DNA of 38,607 nt from a virus. Positions 32,359-38,607 of this stretch are shown in pieces. Location: positions 1 to 38,607 of IMG/VR virus record IMGVR_UViG_3300043425_000405; one strand, given 5' to 3'. The translations under genes and the position numbers were made by a program. The notes beneath the pieces are model-generated. The model saw only the letters and a program-made list of their open reading frames with translations, had not been told where the DNA came from and did no database searches. The number at the start of each line of letters is the position of its first letter. Positions within the stretch are counted from its first letter, which is position 1.

Positions 32359-32637
32359 TTACTCGTAAAAGACAGAAACTTTAGGTGATGTACCGCCGAG
32401 GACGACGTACAGACCCTTGCTAAAATACACGCCACCTTCGTCGCCCGTCAGAGCGTACAGGCCGGGCGCCGCAGCAGTAAATTGCGCGATGATGACTGGA
32501 TCGCTGGTCGAAGCCGTCGCGCTGTCGTAGACAGTGACCGTGGGGAGAGTGCCTGAAGACACAAAAATGCTCTTCAGCTTACCTGCGCCGACCTTTACCT
32601 GTGCGGTTGCGCCAATCTGTGTGTATAATGCAGCCAT
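32359..32637 (-). CDS. Small beta-rich head protein (92 aa)
   Basis: Begins MAALYTQIGATAQVKVGAGK with regular alternation of hydrophobic residues and Gly, and no helix. Such small proteins often lie between portal and scaffold/coat genes in podoviruses. AAGGGC precedes the ATG. Function unknown; a decoration or head-fibre role is possible. Confidence 0.7.
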   Translation of the reverse strand: MAALYTQIGATAQVKVGAGKLKSIFVSSGTLPTVTVYDSATASTSDPVIIAQFTAAAPGLYALTGDEGGVYFSKGLYVVLGGTSPKVSVFYE

Positions 32638-32647
32638 GATTTAGCCC

Positions 32648-33010
32648 TTATGCCAAAAATTTTAACTTGTATAAGGTTGAATAATACAACCCAAAAATCT
32701 CGTCGATAATGTTTTGGAGTGGGGTACACTCCTTATCGACGACTTTATACCGCATTTTCTCAAGTTCGTCTACCTGACCTTCAAGAAACTCGATAATGTT
32801 GTTGGTCTTCTTAGCTGACATGAGCGAAATAGGGCCGATTAGGCCGTATTTTCCCTGATAAGCCTCTGCAAATTTGTCCGCCACATCAATGATGTTTTCG
32901 TAAAATTTTTGCAAAGCCTTATGTTTTGCATAGCTACGCGTATTCAGATGCGTCGAATGGGCCACATCGCGCGCAAGAAACAGTGTACCTATAAAATCAG
33001 CGCAACTCAT
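32648..33010 (-). CDS. DUF5856/Dps-like helical protein (120 aa)
   Basis: Predicted all-helical bundle. HSTHLNTRSYAKHKALQKFY, D..DKFAEAYQGKYG resembles the Dps/ferritin pattern (His-rich first helix, then D..D.xAE.xxG in the second), as in the DUF5856 family. Whether iron ligands are complete is uncertain. Its start overlaps the portal stop (TAATG), so it is coupled to portal translation. Confidence 0.78.
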   Translation of the reverse strand: MSCADFIGTLFLARDVAHSTHLNTRSYAKHKALQKFYENIIDVADKFAEAYQGKYGLIGPISLMSAKKTNNIIEFLEGQVDELEKMRYKVVDKECTPLQNIIDEIFGLYYSTLYKLKFLA

Positions 33011-35307
33011 TACATCATTCCTTCAGGGGATTGGCCGGGTTCTTCGGGTGGGGCCATAGCTTCTTCGGCGCCCATTTCGGGCATCTGTTGCATCTCAGGC
33101 ATCTCTCCCATGCCCATTTCAGGCATTGGTGGCTGCTGGGGCTGCATCATCTCTTCGTTCATTTCAGGCTGTTCGCGCATTTCGGGTGATGCACCAATCA
33201 GGTCGCCTGTGTCGAGCGCGCCAGCAATAGTACCCATGACGATGTCTTGGATTTGCTCTGGCGTCATGCTGTTCTGAACAGCCGAAATGCGCTTCGTTTC
33301 GGCGTCGTAGGCGTCTACTTGCGCCTTGTATTCCTTGATGTCTACTTCGCGCTGCGCGACGCTGTCCTGAACATTCTGGATGATGTCGGTCATCCGGTTC
33401 AGTTCCTGCGTCATGGCCTCTATCTGTTGCTGTGCAGCCATCATCTCTGGCGACTGATCGCCGTCCGACAATACCTTCGGGTCAAGGATTTTCTTAAACC
33501 GCTCTGCCATTTCTTGCGCGCCCGGCCAATCCATGTTCTTGATGAACAGGTCGCCTGCAACAGCCCAAAGCTGCGGGTTCGACTGCAAAATCTGGCTCAT
33601 GGCGTCAAGGGCTTCTTGGCGCTTGGTCATGTAGCCGGGGCCAGTTGTGACCATAACGTCGTAAGTACCAACGCCGGGGTTGTAGACCTTTTCGATCAGA
33701 CCGCCCAATTCATCACGAATTTCCTTGACAGGCTCTTTCTGCGTTGGGTTGAACTTAACCATGTCAACGTCACCGTCAACGCCGATAATGCGTGCGATGC
33801 GCTGCGTGTCGTAAATCTTTGGTATCAGGTCTACAATTTGGCGTGTGATGTGCCGAATGGCGCGCGCAAGGTTGTCTACGTAATGGTAAGTGCCGACATC
33901 GCCCTGCTTTTCACGCGCTACGATGGCCTTAGCCGACCGTTCGTTGCCCTGTTGGCCGAGGCTGGCGTCATACTGGCCGGTGGTGGCCTTAATGTCCTCA
34001 CCAGCGCCCATTTTAGCCTGTATCAGGCCCGTTTGGGGTAGCGGGGGTGCTGCACGCTGTGGCAACGGCAAAACGGCTCCAGCGCCGTCTGTAACGTCTG
34101 GATTGACTTCCAGATACGGCCAGTTGGTCGTATTGGCAGTCTTCCACTGCATTTCGTAGCCTTCAAACTGACCGCCGTAACCGATAAACGGTGCTTTCGG
34201 TGCCAACGCCAGCATTTCTGCTTCTTGGCTGGTCCAGTAGTTGTACATACGCTGGGCGTCTTTGGCGTTACGCACAAGGCCGCTGATGTACAGCTTGCCT
34301 TCGACTTCCCATTCGTTACCAACGACGCGCACGACAGGTATCCACTTGCCGGGCCATTCGCGCTCGTCGAGGATGTCGAACCCGTTGGTTTTCATCCACA
34401 TGACCTTTTGGCGGTCTACTTCGCGGGTGCGAATAGGCTTGCCAAACATGGCTTGCAGATTGGCGTCTTGCGGTGTGCCTTTGAAAGCTGTCTGATTGTC
34501 TGGATACAGGTTCAGCGTAGCTTTTTCATACGACTTATAGAAGTATTCGGCGATCCGGATGGTGTCTTCGGCCAGCCACTGCGCCATGCTCTCGTTACCA
34601 ACGCCCTGCGACATGAGTGTCGAGATAGGCGCTGCGTCTGGGAACATACGCTCATAGTCGGAAATTAGGATGTCTTCGGTGACAAAGCACCACTCAGCGT
34701 CAGCGCCGCATGGGTCTTGGATTGTGGGGTCCATATAGACGCTGAACGCATTGCGGACGCGCGCAATGCGGATGTCTTGGTCGAAAGTTTCTTCGTTGCA
34801 GTATTCAGTCAGCAGGCGGATGTAGCCTTCGCCGTAGGTGACTTGGTTGTCGCAGGCGGTGTCATACGCAACGTCAGCGTCCGACATATACTCGATGTGG
34901 CGCACAACGCCGTTGAAAATCTCGGCGACTTGAACGTCAGCATTGTCGTCAGCGGGTATTACCTTGCCGCTTGGGCGGTTTTGACGCTGTTCGTTGGTGA
35001 CCTGACGGACGTGTTGCGGCAATTTGTTAATTGTCAAGCAGGGACGTGCGTTAATTGTCTGCCCTTGCACGCTTCCGCGTGTCGCCAGCACGTCAGCAGG
35101 CCACTGCCACTGGTTGTCAGGGCTACCGGCCATAAACCGCAGGTCATCCAACTCGTCTTCACGGCTGTCAGAATACGCAGCCTGCGCCATTTGCAGACGC
35201 GACCGCATGGTTGCCATCTTGTCATTGTCGTCGCCAGACGTTTTAGGCGGGTTAGAGCCTACGTTGGCGACTTTGCCTGCGGTGTTGATGCCTGTGGGAT
35301 CGGCCAT
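33010..35307 (-). CDS. Portal protein (P22 gp1-like)
   Basis: 765 aa (P22 gp1 is 725). Conserved segments include RLQMAQAAYSDSREDELDDL and ARPCLTINKLPQHVRQVTNE near the start, then PTIQDPCGADAEW, typical of P22-type portals. The C-terminal ~150 residues are helical, then Met/Pro/Glu/Gln-rich (~715-765). It forms the dodecameric ring through which DNA passes. The gene follows a small basic protein and precedes the Dps-like gene. Confidence 0.94.
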   Translation of the reverse strand: MADPTGINTAGKVANVGSNPPKTSGDDNDKMATMRSRLQMAQAAYSDSREDELDDLRFMAGSPDNQWQWPADVLATRGSVQGQTINARPCLTINKLPQHVRQVTNEQRQNRPSGKVIPADDNADVQVAEIFNGVVRHIEYMSDADVAYDTACDNQVTYGEGYIRLLTEYCNEETFDQDIRIARVRNAFSVYMDPTIQDPCGADAEWCFVTEDILISDYERMFPDAAPISTLMSQGVGNESMAQWLAEDTIRIAEYFYKSYEKATLNLYPDNQTAFKGTPQDANLQAMFGKPIRTREVDRQKVMWMKTNGFDILDEREWPGKWIPVVRVVGNEWEVEGKLYISGLVRNAKDAQRMYNYWTSQEAEMLALAPKAPFIGYGGQFEGYEMQWKTANTTNWPYLEVNPDVTDGAGAVLPLPQRAAPPLPQTGLIQAKMGAGEDIKATTGQYDASLGQQGNERSAKAIVAREKQGDVGTYHYVDNLARAIRHITRQIVDLIPKIYDTQRIARIIGVDGDVDMVKFNPTQKEPVKEIRDELGGLIEKVYNPGVGTYDVMVTTGPGYMTKRQEALDAMSQILQSNPQLWAVAGDLFIKNMDWPGAQEMAERFKKILDPKVLSDGDQSPEMMAAQQQIEAMTQELNRMTDIIQNVQDSVAQREVDIKEYKAQVDAYDAETKRISAVQNSMTPEQIQDIVMGTIAGALDTGDLIGASPEMREQPEMNEEMMQPQQPPMPEMGMGEMPEMQQMPEMGAEEAMAPPEEPGQSPEGMM

Positions 35308-35310
35308 GTG

Positions 35311-35451
35311 CTATTTCTTGCCCTTTTTAGCGGCTTGACGCTTGACGCTGTACGCTATCGCCACAGCCTGTTTCACAGGCTTTCCAGCGTTTACTTCAGC
35401 CTTAATGTTCTTGCGGAACGCGGCTTTGCTTGTCGATTTGGACAGCGGCAT
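35311..35451 (-). CDS. Small basic conserved phage protein (46 aa)
   Basis: MPLSKSTSKAAFRKNIKAEV then NAGKPVKQAVAIAYSVKRQA, with a Lys-rich end. This is a recurring phage protein type with the GKPxKQAVAIAYS motif. Ends 3 bases before the portal start. Basic composition suggests binding to DNA or the portal/terminase; role unproven. Confidence 0.75.
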   Translation of the reverse strand: MPLSKSTSKAAFRKNIKAEVNAGKPVKQAVAIAYSVKRQAAKKGKK

Positions 35452-35453
35452 GA

Positions 35454-35741
35454 TTATTTCTTCTTTGTTGGCGTTGGCTTGTACAGTTGAGTCGTGCGAA
35501 TGACTTGTGCAGGCTTCGCCTTTGGCGAGGCAGGTTTAGCAGGCATTTTAGTCGCTGGGCGACCACCGCCGGGGTTCGTCGTGCCTTCGCGCGCCAAAAG
35601 TTTGTCTGCATCGAGCTTGCGACCCGCTAGACGAGCGGCGGCGGCAGCGTTTCTTTGCGCTCCCATCTCAGCTTTTATGACTTTTGGATCGGCAAGACGG
35701 CGGCTTGGCGCACCGTAAATATCTTTTCTACCTGATGGCAT
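35454..35741 (-). CDS. Small basic protein (95 aa), unknown
   Basis: Rich in Ala, Lys, Arg, Pro, starting PSGRKDIYGAPSRRLADPKV and ending PTPTKKK. Predicted partly disordered. The start adjoins the stop of the next basic gene with no gap. Function unknown. Confidence 0.7.
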   Translation of the reverse strand: MPSGRKDIYGAPSRRLADPKVIKAEMGAQRNAAAAARLAGRKLDADKLLAREGTTNPGGGRPATKMPAKPASPKAKPAQVIRTTQLYKPTPTKKK

Positions 35742-35903
35742 TTACTTACCCTTCTTAGCTGGTTTTTTAGCGGTTTTTGCGCTCTCTTTGAACGCTTTTG
35801 CGGTTGGTGCGCCTTTAGCACCGGGTTTACGCATTTTTTCGCCTGATCCAGCCGCGATGCGGGCCTTCTTGGCGTGAATGTTGGCATATAGTCCGGGCTT
35901 CAT
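35742..35903 (-). CDS. Small basic conserved phage protein (53 aa)
   Basis: MKPGLYANIHAKKARIAAGS followed by GEKMRKPGAKGAPTAKAF and a Lys-rich tail. The GLYANIHAK...GEKMRKPG pattern recurs in environmental phages. It overlaps the upstream gene by ATGA. Possibly nucleic-acid binding or a minor head component; function unknown. Confidence 0.78.
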   Translation of the reverse strand: MKPGLYANIHAKKARIAAGSGEKMRKPGAKGAPTAKAFKESAKTAKKPAKKGK

Positions 35904-36166
35904 GAGCATTTCCACCTTTTCAAACTGGCCTTAGCGCGGGTACCATCCTTAGCCTTGGCTGCTACAGCACCCATGCGGGCGCAGAACGACGCTTTGCGGC
36001 CTGCATCGGCCTTTGTCTTCGGGTTGGGCGCTGGCGCCTTCAGCTTAGAGCCGGTCGCAGCGTTGTACTTAGCACGGCCTTTGGCGGTCAGCCCCGCGCC
36101 TTTGGCAGCGGGCAGCTTCTCTCCACGGCCAACTGACAGCGACACAGACTTTTTCTTGTCCGCCAT
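35900..36166 (-). CDS. DUF6321-like basic protein (88 aa)
   Basis: KGAGLTAKGRAKYNAATGSKLKAP, then KASFCARMGAVAAKAK and RAKASLKRWKCS, the conserved DUF6321 pattern. Very basic. It lies immediately after the large terminase gene and starts a run of four tiny basic proteins before the portal. Role unknown; involvement in packaging is possible. Confidence 0.8.
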   Translation of the reverse strand: MADKKKSVSLSVGRGEKLPAAKGAGLTAKGRAKYNAATGSKLKAPAPNPKTKADAGRKASFCARMGAVAAKAKDGTRAKASLKRWKCS

Positions 36167-36168
36167 GC

Positions 36169-37695
36169 TTACGAACCCATCCAGCTAGTAGAAACTCCGT
36201 GCGGAGAATAGCTGCTAACGCGTCGCTTGTCAACGCGTGCTTCACGATGCGCAATCGGGAACGCGAATGTGACCGCTAGGGCGTCCGCAGCGTCCGGTGA
36301 GGCCAGCCCGCGCGACTTCATGTCCTTCTTGCTTTCGAGGAAGATGGTCCCCTTGCTGTCAGGCTTTACTTTAGGGCTGATCAGGTCGGTTTTCAGGAAC
36401 CTATCGTTGGGGATGTGCGCCGTTTTCAGCCAGTCGCGCATGGCGCCCCACATCTCAGCGCGCTTGTTGCCGTACATGAGTTGCTTCATGGCCTTATTGC
36501 CGAAGTTCACGCCGCGTATCTTGTACCGCTGCTCTTTCAGCCGGTCTACGACGCCCGCGCCTAGCCCACCTTCGTCGATGACGACCAGCGCGGGCTTATA
36601 CTCTTCGATAGCGTCGATGACGTGTCCGACCACTTCCATAGTGTCAGCACCGCGGTGGCGCTTGATGGCGATCAGGTCGCGCCCTTGGCGCACGGCGATG
36701 ACGGTGGCGTCCGCACCGAAGCGCGCAGGGTCAACACCGATAGCTATGGGCGCTGTTTCGTCTTTGTGCTTTGGCCGGGCCATCGCGTCATCGACCAGAT
36801 TGCTGCCGATGAACTGATCGTCGCCTTCTGATGGGAAGTTGCCGTAGACTTCAACGCTGGCCTGATAGCTGTCTGGCCCGTATTCGTCGATAATGCGCTG
36901 GTACAGGTTTTTGTCTGTACCTTCCACATCGCGCGCGTCGATAGTGCGTGTGCGCCAGAACGCCCGTTTGCTGTGAAACGTCTCGTAGAAATAGCCGGTG
37001 TTACGCCGCGGGTTGGAAAAGGCCAGATGGAAGCGATGCGGCGTGTTCTCCGTGAAGAAACCATCGCTAACCGACCAGATGCTGTCAGGAATACCGCTGG
37101 CTTCGTCGAAGATCAGCATCACACCGTCGAAGTTGTGGACCCCTGCGTATGCGTCAGGGTTCTCTTCGGACCACAGCCGCCCTTCGACTGACCAGTAGCG
37201 CGTACCTTTCTTGAGGTCGCGCTCGACCAGTTCGGTCAGCCATTTGGCTGGCATGATGCGTGTGGCGGCTATCTCGAACCAGTGGCTGTTGAGCGACATC
37301 GCCAGCCACTTGGTAATTTCTGCCCATGTGACCGAGCGTAGCTGCGCTTCAGAGTTTGCCGACACGATGGTAGTACTACCGATGCGCGTAGACAGCATCC
37401 AGATCACCAACCAACTGACCAGCGCCGACTTGCCGATACCGCGTCCAGAAGCCACCGACTCACGGAATGTATCATAGTCTAGCTTACCGTTGTTCTGCTT
37501 GATGTGGTCGCGCAGGTCGCCCAGTATCTGACGCTGCCATTTGCGCGGTCCTTGGAAATGTTCGAGCGGCGTACCTTTCTCGCCCCACGGGAATGTCAGC
37601 AGTACGAAAGCTAACGGATCATCCTTAATCGACGGCGACCACAGCCGCGTCATCAATTCCATCTCTTCGGATGCGCTGTATATCGGTTGCTGCAT
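36169..37695 (-). CDS. terL: Terminase large subunit
   Basis: 508 aa. ATPase: Walker A SGRGIGKS (83-90, K89), Walker B MLIFDEAS (193-200, D197/E198). C-terminal RNase H-like nuclease: D322 (IGVDPARF), D374 (VVIDEGG) and D468 in SPDAADAL. It pumps and cuts DNA into the head. The ATG at 37695 overlaps terS by 71 bases and has a distant GAGG; ATGs at 37662 or 37653 are alternatives. Confidence 0.95.
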   Translation of the reverse strand: MQQPIYSASEEMELMTRLWSPSIKDDPLAFVLLTFPWGEKGTPLEHFQGPRKWQRQILGDLRDHIKQNNGKLDYDTFRESVASGRGIGKSALVSWLVIWMLSTRIGSTTIVSANSEAQLRSVTWAEITKWLAMSLNSHWFEIAATRIMPAKWLTELVERDLKKGTRYWSVEGRLWSEENPDAYAGVHNFDGVMLIFDEASGIPDSIWSVSDGFFTENTPHRFHLAFSNPRRNTGYFYETFHSKRAFWRTRTIDARDVEGTDKNLYQRIIDEYGPDSYQASVEVYGNFPSEGDDQFIGSNLVDDAMARPKHKDETAPIAIGVDPARFGADATVIAVRQGRDLIAIKRHRGADTMEVVGHVIDAIEEYKPALVVIDEGGLGAGVVDRLKEQRYKIRGVNFGNKAMKQLMYGNKRAEMWGAMRDWLKTAHIPNDRFLKTDLISPKVKPDSKGTIFLESKKDMKSRGLASPDAADALAVTFAFPIAHREARVDKRRVSSYSPHGVSTSWMGS

Positions 37696-38119
37696 GGTAG
37701 GTGCTATCCTCTATCTGGGGTACTTCAATGTACGTCCCTTCGATGACGCGCTGCTGTGCCTTTTCCAGCGCGCCTGTAATGCTGATTTGCTGGTCGATGT
37801 TAACGTCGATCTGCTGCTTGGCTACCCAGCCATGCTGATGCTTGAGTATTTCCAGCGCAGCCTTGCTGTCGCCATCGCGCGCCGCTTCGTACATGGTCTT
37901 GGCCGCGGTGTATTCGCCGTCGGTGCGCCCTTTGATCTCAGCCATCTCGACCAGCGGGTCTGCTTCAGCCAATATGCGGTATTGGCGCGGGGTTAATCCA
38001 GCGGCCATAGCGAGGCTGTCGCCTTTCAGTCCGTAGCGCGCGGCTTCATAGATTGCCTCTAACCGCGCCTCGGTGGCTTGCGTGCGCTCAGGTGTAAATG
38101 GCAGTGAGTAAAATGTCAT
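37625..38119 (-). CDS. terS: Terminase small subunit
   Basis: 164 aa from ATG 38119. Helix-turn-helix-like N-terminus (YGLKGDSLAMAAGLTPRQYR), then a helical repeat-type centre including GDSKAALEILKHQHGW, and an acidic tail, as in many TerS proteins. It recognises the packaging site and loads TerL. There is no good ribosome site, and the promoter at 38127-38155 puts the predicted mRNA start next to the ATG, so translation may be leaderless. The next in-frame ATGs inside the gene would delete the HTH. Confidence 0.85.
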   Translation of the reverse strand: MTFYSLPFTPERTQATEARLEAIYEAARYGLKGDSLAMAAGLTPRQYRILAEADPLVEMAEIKGRTDGEYTAAKTMYEAARDGDSKAALEILKHQHGWVAKQQIDVNIDQQISITGALEKAQQRVIEGTYIEVPQIEDSTYHAATDIQRIRRDGIDDAAVVAVD

Positions 38120-38126
38120 TGCGCGT

Positions 38127-38155
38127 ACTATAGTGTGTTGCAAACCATATTGCAA
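38127..38155 (-). promoter_or_regulatory. Late operon promoter
   Basis: On the - strand TTGCAA (38155-38150) and TATAGT (38132-38127) are 17 bases apart. The predicted start is about 38120, next to the terS ATG. A second TTGCAA (38143-38138) lies in the spacer and could be an operator half-site. This is the only clear promoter for the 23.6-kb leftward operon. Confidence 0.78.
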
Positions 38156-38185
38156 AAAAAATAAAAATTGTTTGCGGTAGGTGCC

Positions 38186-38198
38186 CGTGACAGTCACG
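38186..38198. repeat. Inverted repeat CGTGAC-A-GTCACG
   Basis: A perfect odd palindrome with 6-bp arms just upstream of the late promoter. It could be an operator or part of the packaging site. No other copies were seen. Confidence 0.45.
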
Positions 38199-38201
38199 CG
38201 G

Positions 38202-38224
38202 CCCTCGGCCCTCCCCCTCCCCCC
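38202..38224 (-). other. G-quadruplex-type G-run cluster
   Basis: On the - strand four G-runs (6, 5, 3 and 3 G's) with spacers of 1, 1 and 4 bases (A, A, CCGA). This satisfies the usual G4 pattern. It lies between the late promoter and the terminal repeat, in an intergenic region where packaging might start. The rest of 38120-38253 holds no gene that I can support. Confidence 0.5.
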
Positions 38225-38359
38225 TCCAGTCCGCCAGCGTTTCGGCTTTGTTCTATCGCGCAGATTTTGGAATGGCCTTTCACTTTCGCTAATGCGAACG
38301 GTTCGCAAAAACACATCGGCTGGCTGGCTATGCTGCGGTGCAACATTTTACTGGGCAGT

Positions 38360-38424
38360 CTGGGTCATGATTGCGCGGGTCATGATGCGTGGGTCATGAC
38401 GTCATGACTGCGTAGGTCATGACC
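38360..38424. repeat. GGTCATGAC iteron array (right copy)
   Basis: Same array as 107-172, with one base deleted between the second and third units and one substitution in a spacer. The GTCATGA cores are unchanged. The conserved cores with varying spacers are consistent with binding sites under selection. Confidence 0.65.
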
Positions 38425-38444
38425 AAATTTGCATGGGTGTATTA

Positions 38445-38458
38445 CTGTATTAATACAG
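38445..38458. promoter_or_regulatory. Perfect 14-bp palindrome (right copy)
   Basis: CTGTATTAATACAG, the counterpart of 193-206. Both arms changed together relative to the left copy, so the dyad is intact. It lies 3' of the iterons, as in the left copy. Confidence 0.6.
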
Positions 38459-38607
38459 CACATGGGCATTCTGGGTCATCGAAATGCAGGCCGTTCTTAT
38501 AAAGAACAATTTATAACCATATAGGTTAATTATATACTTTTTTCATACTGACTATACAATCCATTACCCAGATTACCCAGAACTCTCCAAGACCCGCGCA
38601 TTTGAGC

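Larger units (their letters stand above)
38254..38607. repeat. Right copy of imperfect terminal direct repeat
   Basis: Partner of 1-355. Its last 127 bases equal 229-355. Upstream it differs from the left copy at roughly a dozen positions up to about 38308, and more heavily before that. It has the same GGTCATGAC iterons (38360-38424), two CTGGGTCAT motifs and a 14-bp palindrome (38445-38458). It sits upstream of the late promoter, so in a circular genome the origin-like region separates the divergent early (+) and late (-) operons. Confidence 0.9.

Noticed and set aside
33247-34041. Plus-strand ORF of 264 aa inside the portal gene
   Set aside because: Antisense shadow without any recognisable domain.
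34717-35490. Plus-strand ORF of 257 aa inside and beyond the portal gene
   Set aside because: Antisense to a clear portal protein, no domain and no promoter or ribosome site.
1-38607. True direct terminal repeat as in T7-type phages
   Set aside because: The copies differ at many places and the identical part is exactly 127 bases, so an assembly overlap is at least as likely; reads are needed.
1-38607. tRNA genes, phage RNA polymerase, integrase or repressor
   Set aside because: None were recognised. Promoters look host-type and no lysogeny genes are seen; a divergent repressor among the unknown early genes cannot be excluded.

Overview
This window is an almost complete, possibly circular, genome of a tailed phage with a short, podovirus-type (P22-like) tail. 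It is probably an environmental assembly. The sequence ends repeat its beginning: 229-355 and 38481-38607 are identical over exactly 127 bases, and the sequence just upstream of each is homologous but diverged. If the ends are joined there, the genome is about 38,480 bp. I found no integrase, repressor, RNA polymerase, tRNA or CRISPR array, so a lytic phage that uses host RNA polymerase is likely. The host cannot be read from the sequence. Shine-Dalgarno sites, sigma70-like promoters, a DnaA box and a two-component spanin suggest a Gram-negative bacterium.

Layout: 1-616 is a non-coding, AT-rich region with iterons, a 14-bp palindrome, repeated CTGGGTCAT motifs and a DnaA box, and is a candidate replication origin. 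617-5700 (+) holds 23 very small, mostly overlapping early genes behind one sigma70-like promoter; almost all are unknown. A strong hairpin terminator lies at 5712-5744. 5803-12371 (-) is the replication operon. In transcription order it encodes a DUF2800/Cas4-like nuclease, an unknown 220-aa protein that may bind ssDNA, an HNH nuclease, a family A DNA polymerase with a 3'-5' exonuclease, and a primase-helicase. 12468-14547 (+) is a divergent operon with a VRR-NUC nuclease, an SNF2-type helicase and three small genes.

14515-38119 (-) is one long late operon transcribed leftward from a promoter at 38127-38155. In transcription order it has small and large terminase, four tiny basic proteins, portal, a DUF5856/Dps-like protein, a small beta protein, scaffold, P22-like coat, three small head-associated genes, gp4-like and gp10-like tail accessory proteins, an S74 tail fibre, a pectate-lyase-fold tailspike and a 111-aa protein. 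An Asp/Asn-hydroxylase-like oxygenase, a GNAT protein and three gp7/gp20/gp16-like ejection proteins follow. The end holds a lysis cassette (XhlA-like, M15 endolysin, holin, overlapping spanins) and an HTH-metallophosphoesterase fusion. The morphogenesis order matches P22, with the fibre in the slot P22 uses for its tail needle. Three hairpins follow the coat gene and could set expression levels.

The points most worth following are the compensatory changes that keep the palindrome perfect in both terminal copies, the origin-like iteron region, the dense unknown early block, the oxygenase-acetyltransferase pair inside the tail/ejection module, and a predicted leaderless start for the terminase operon.
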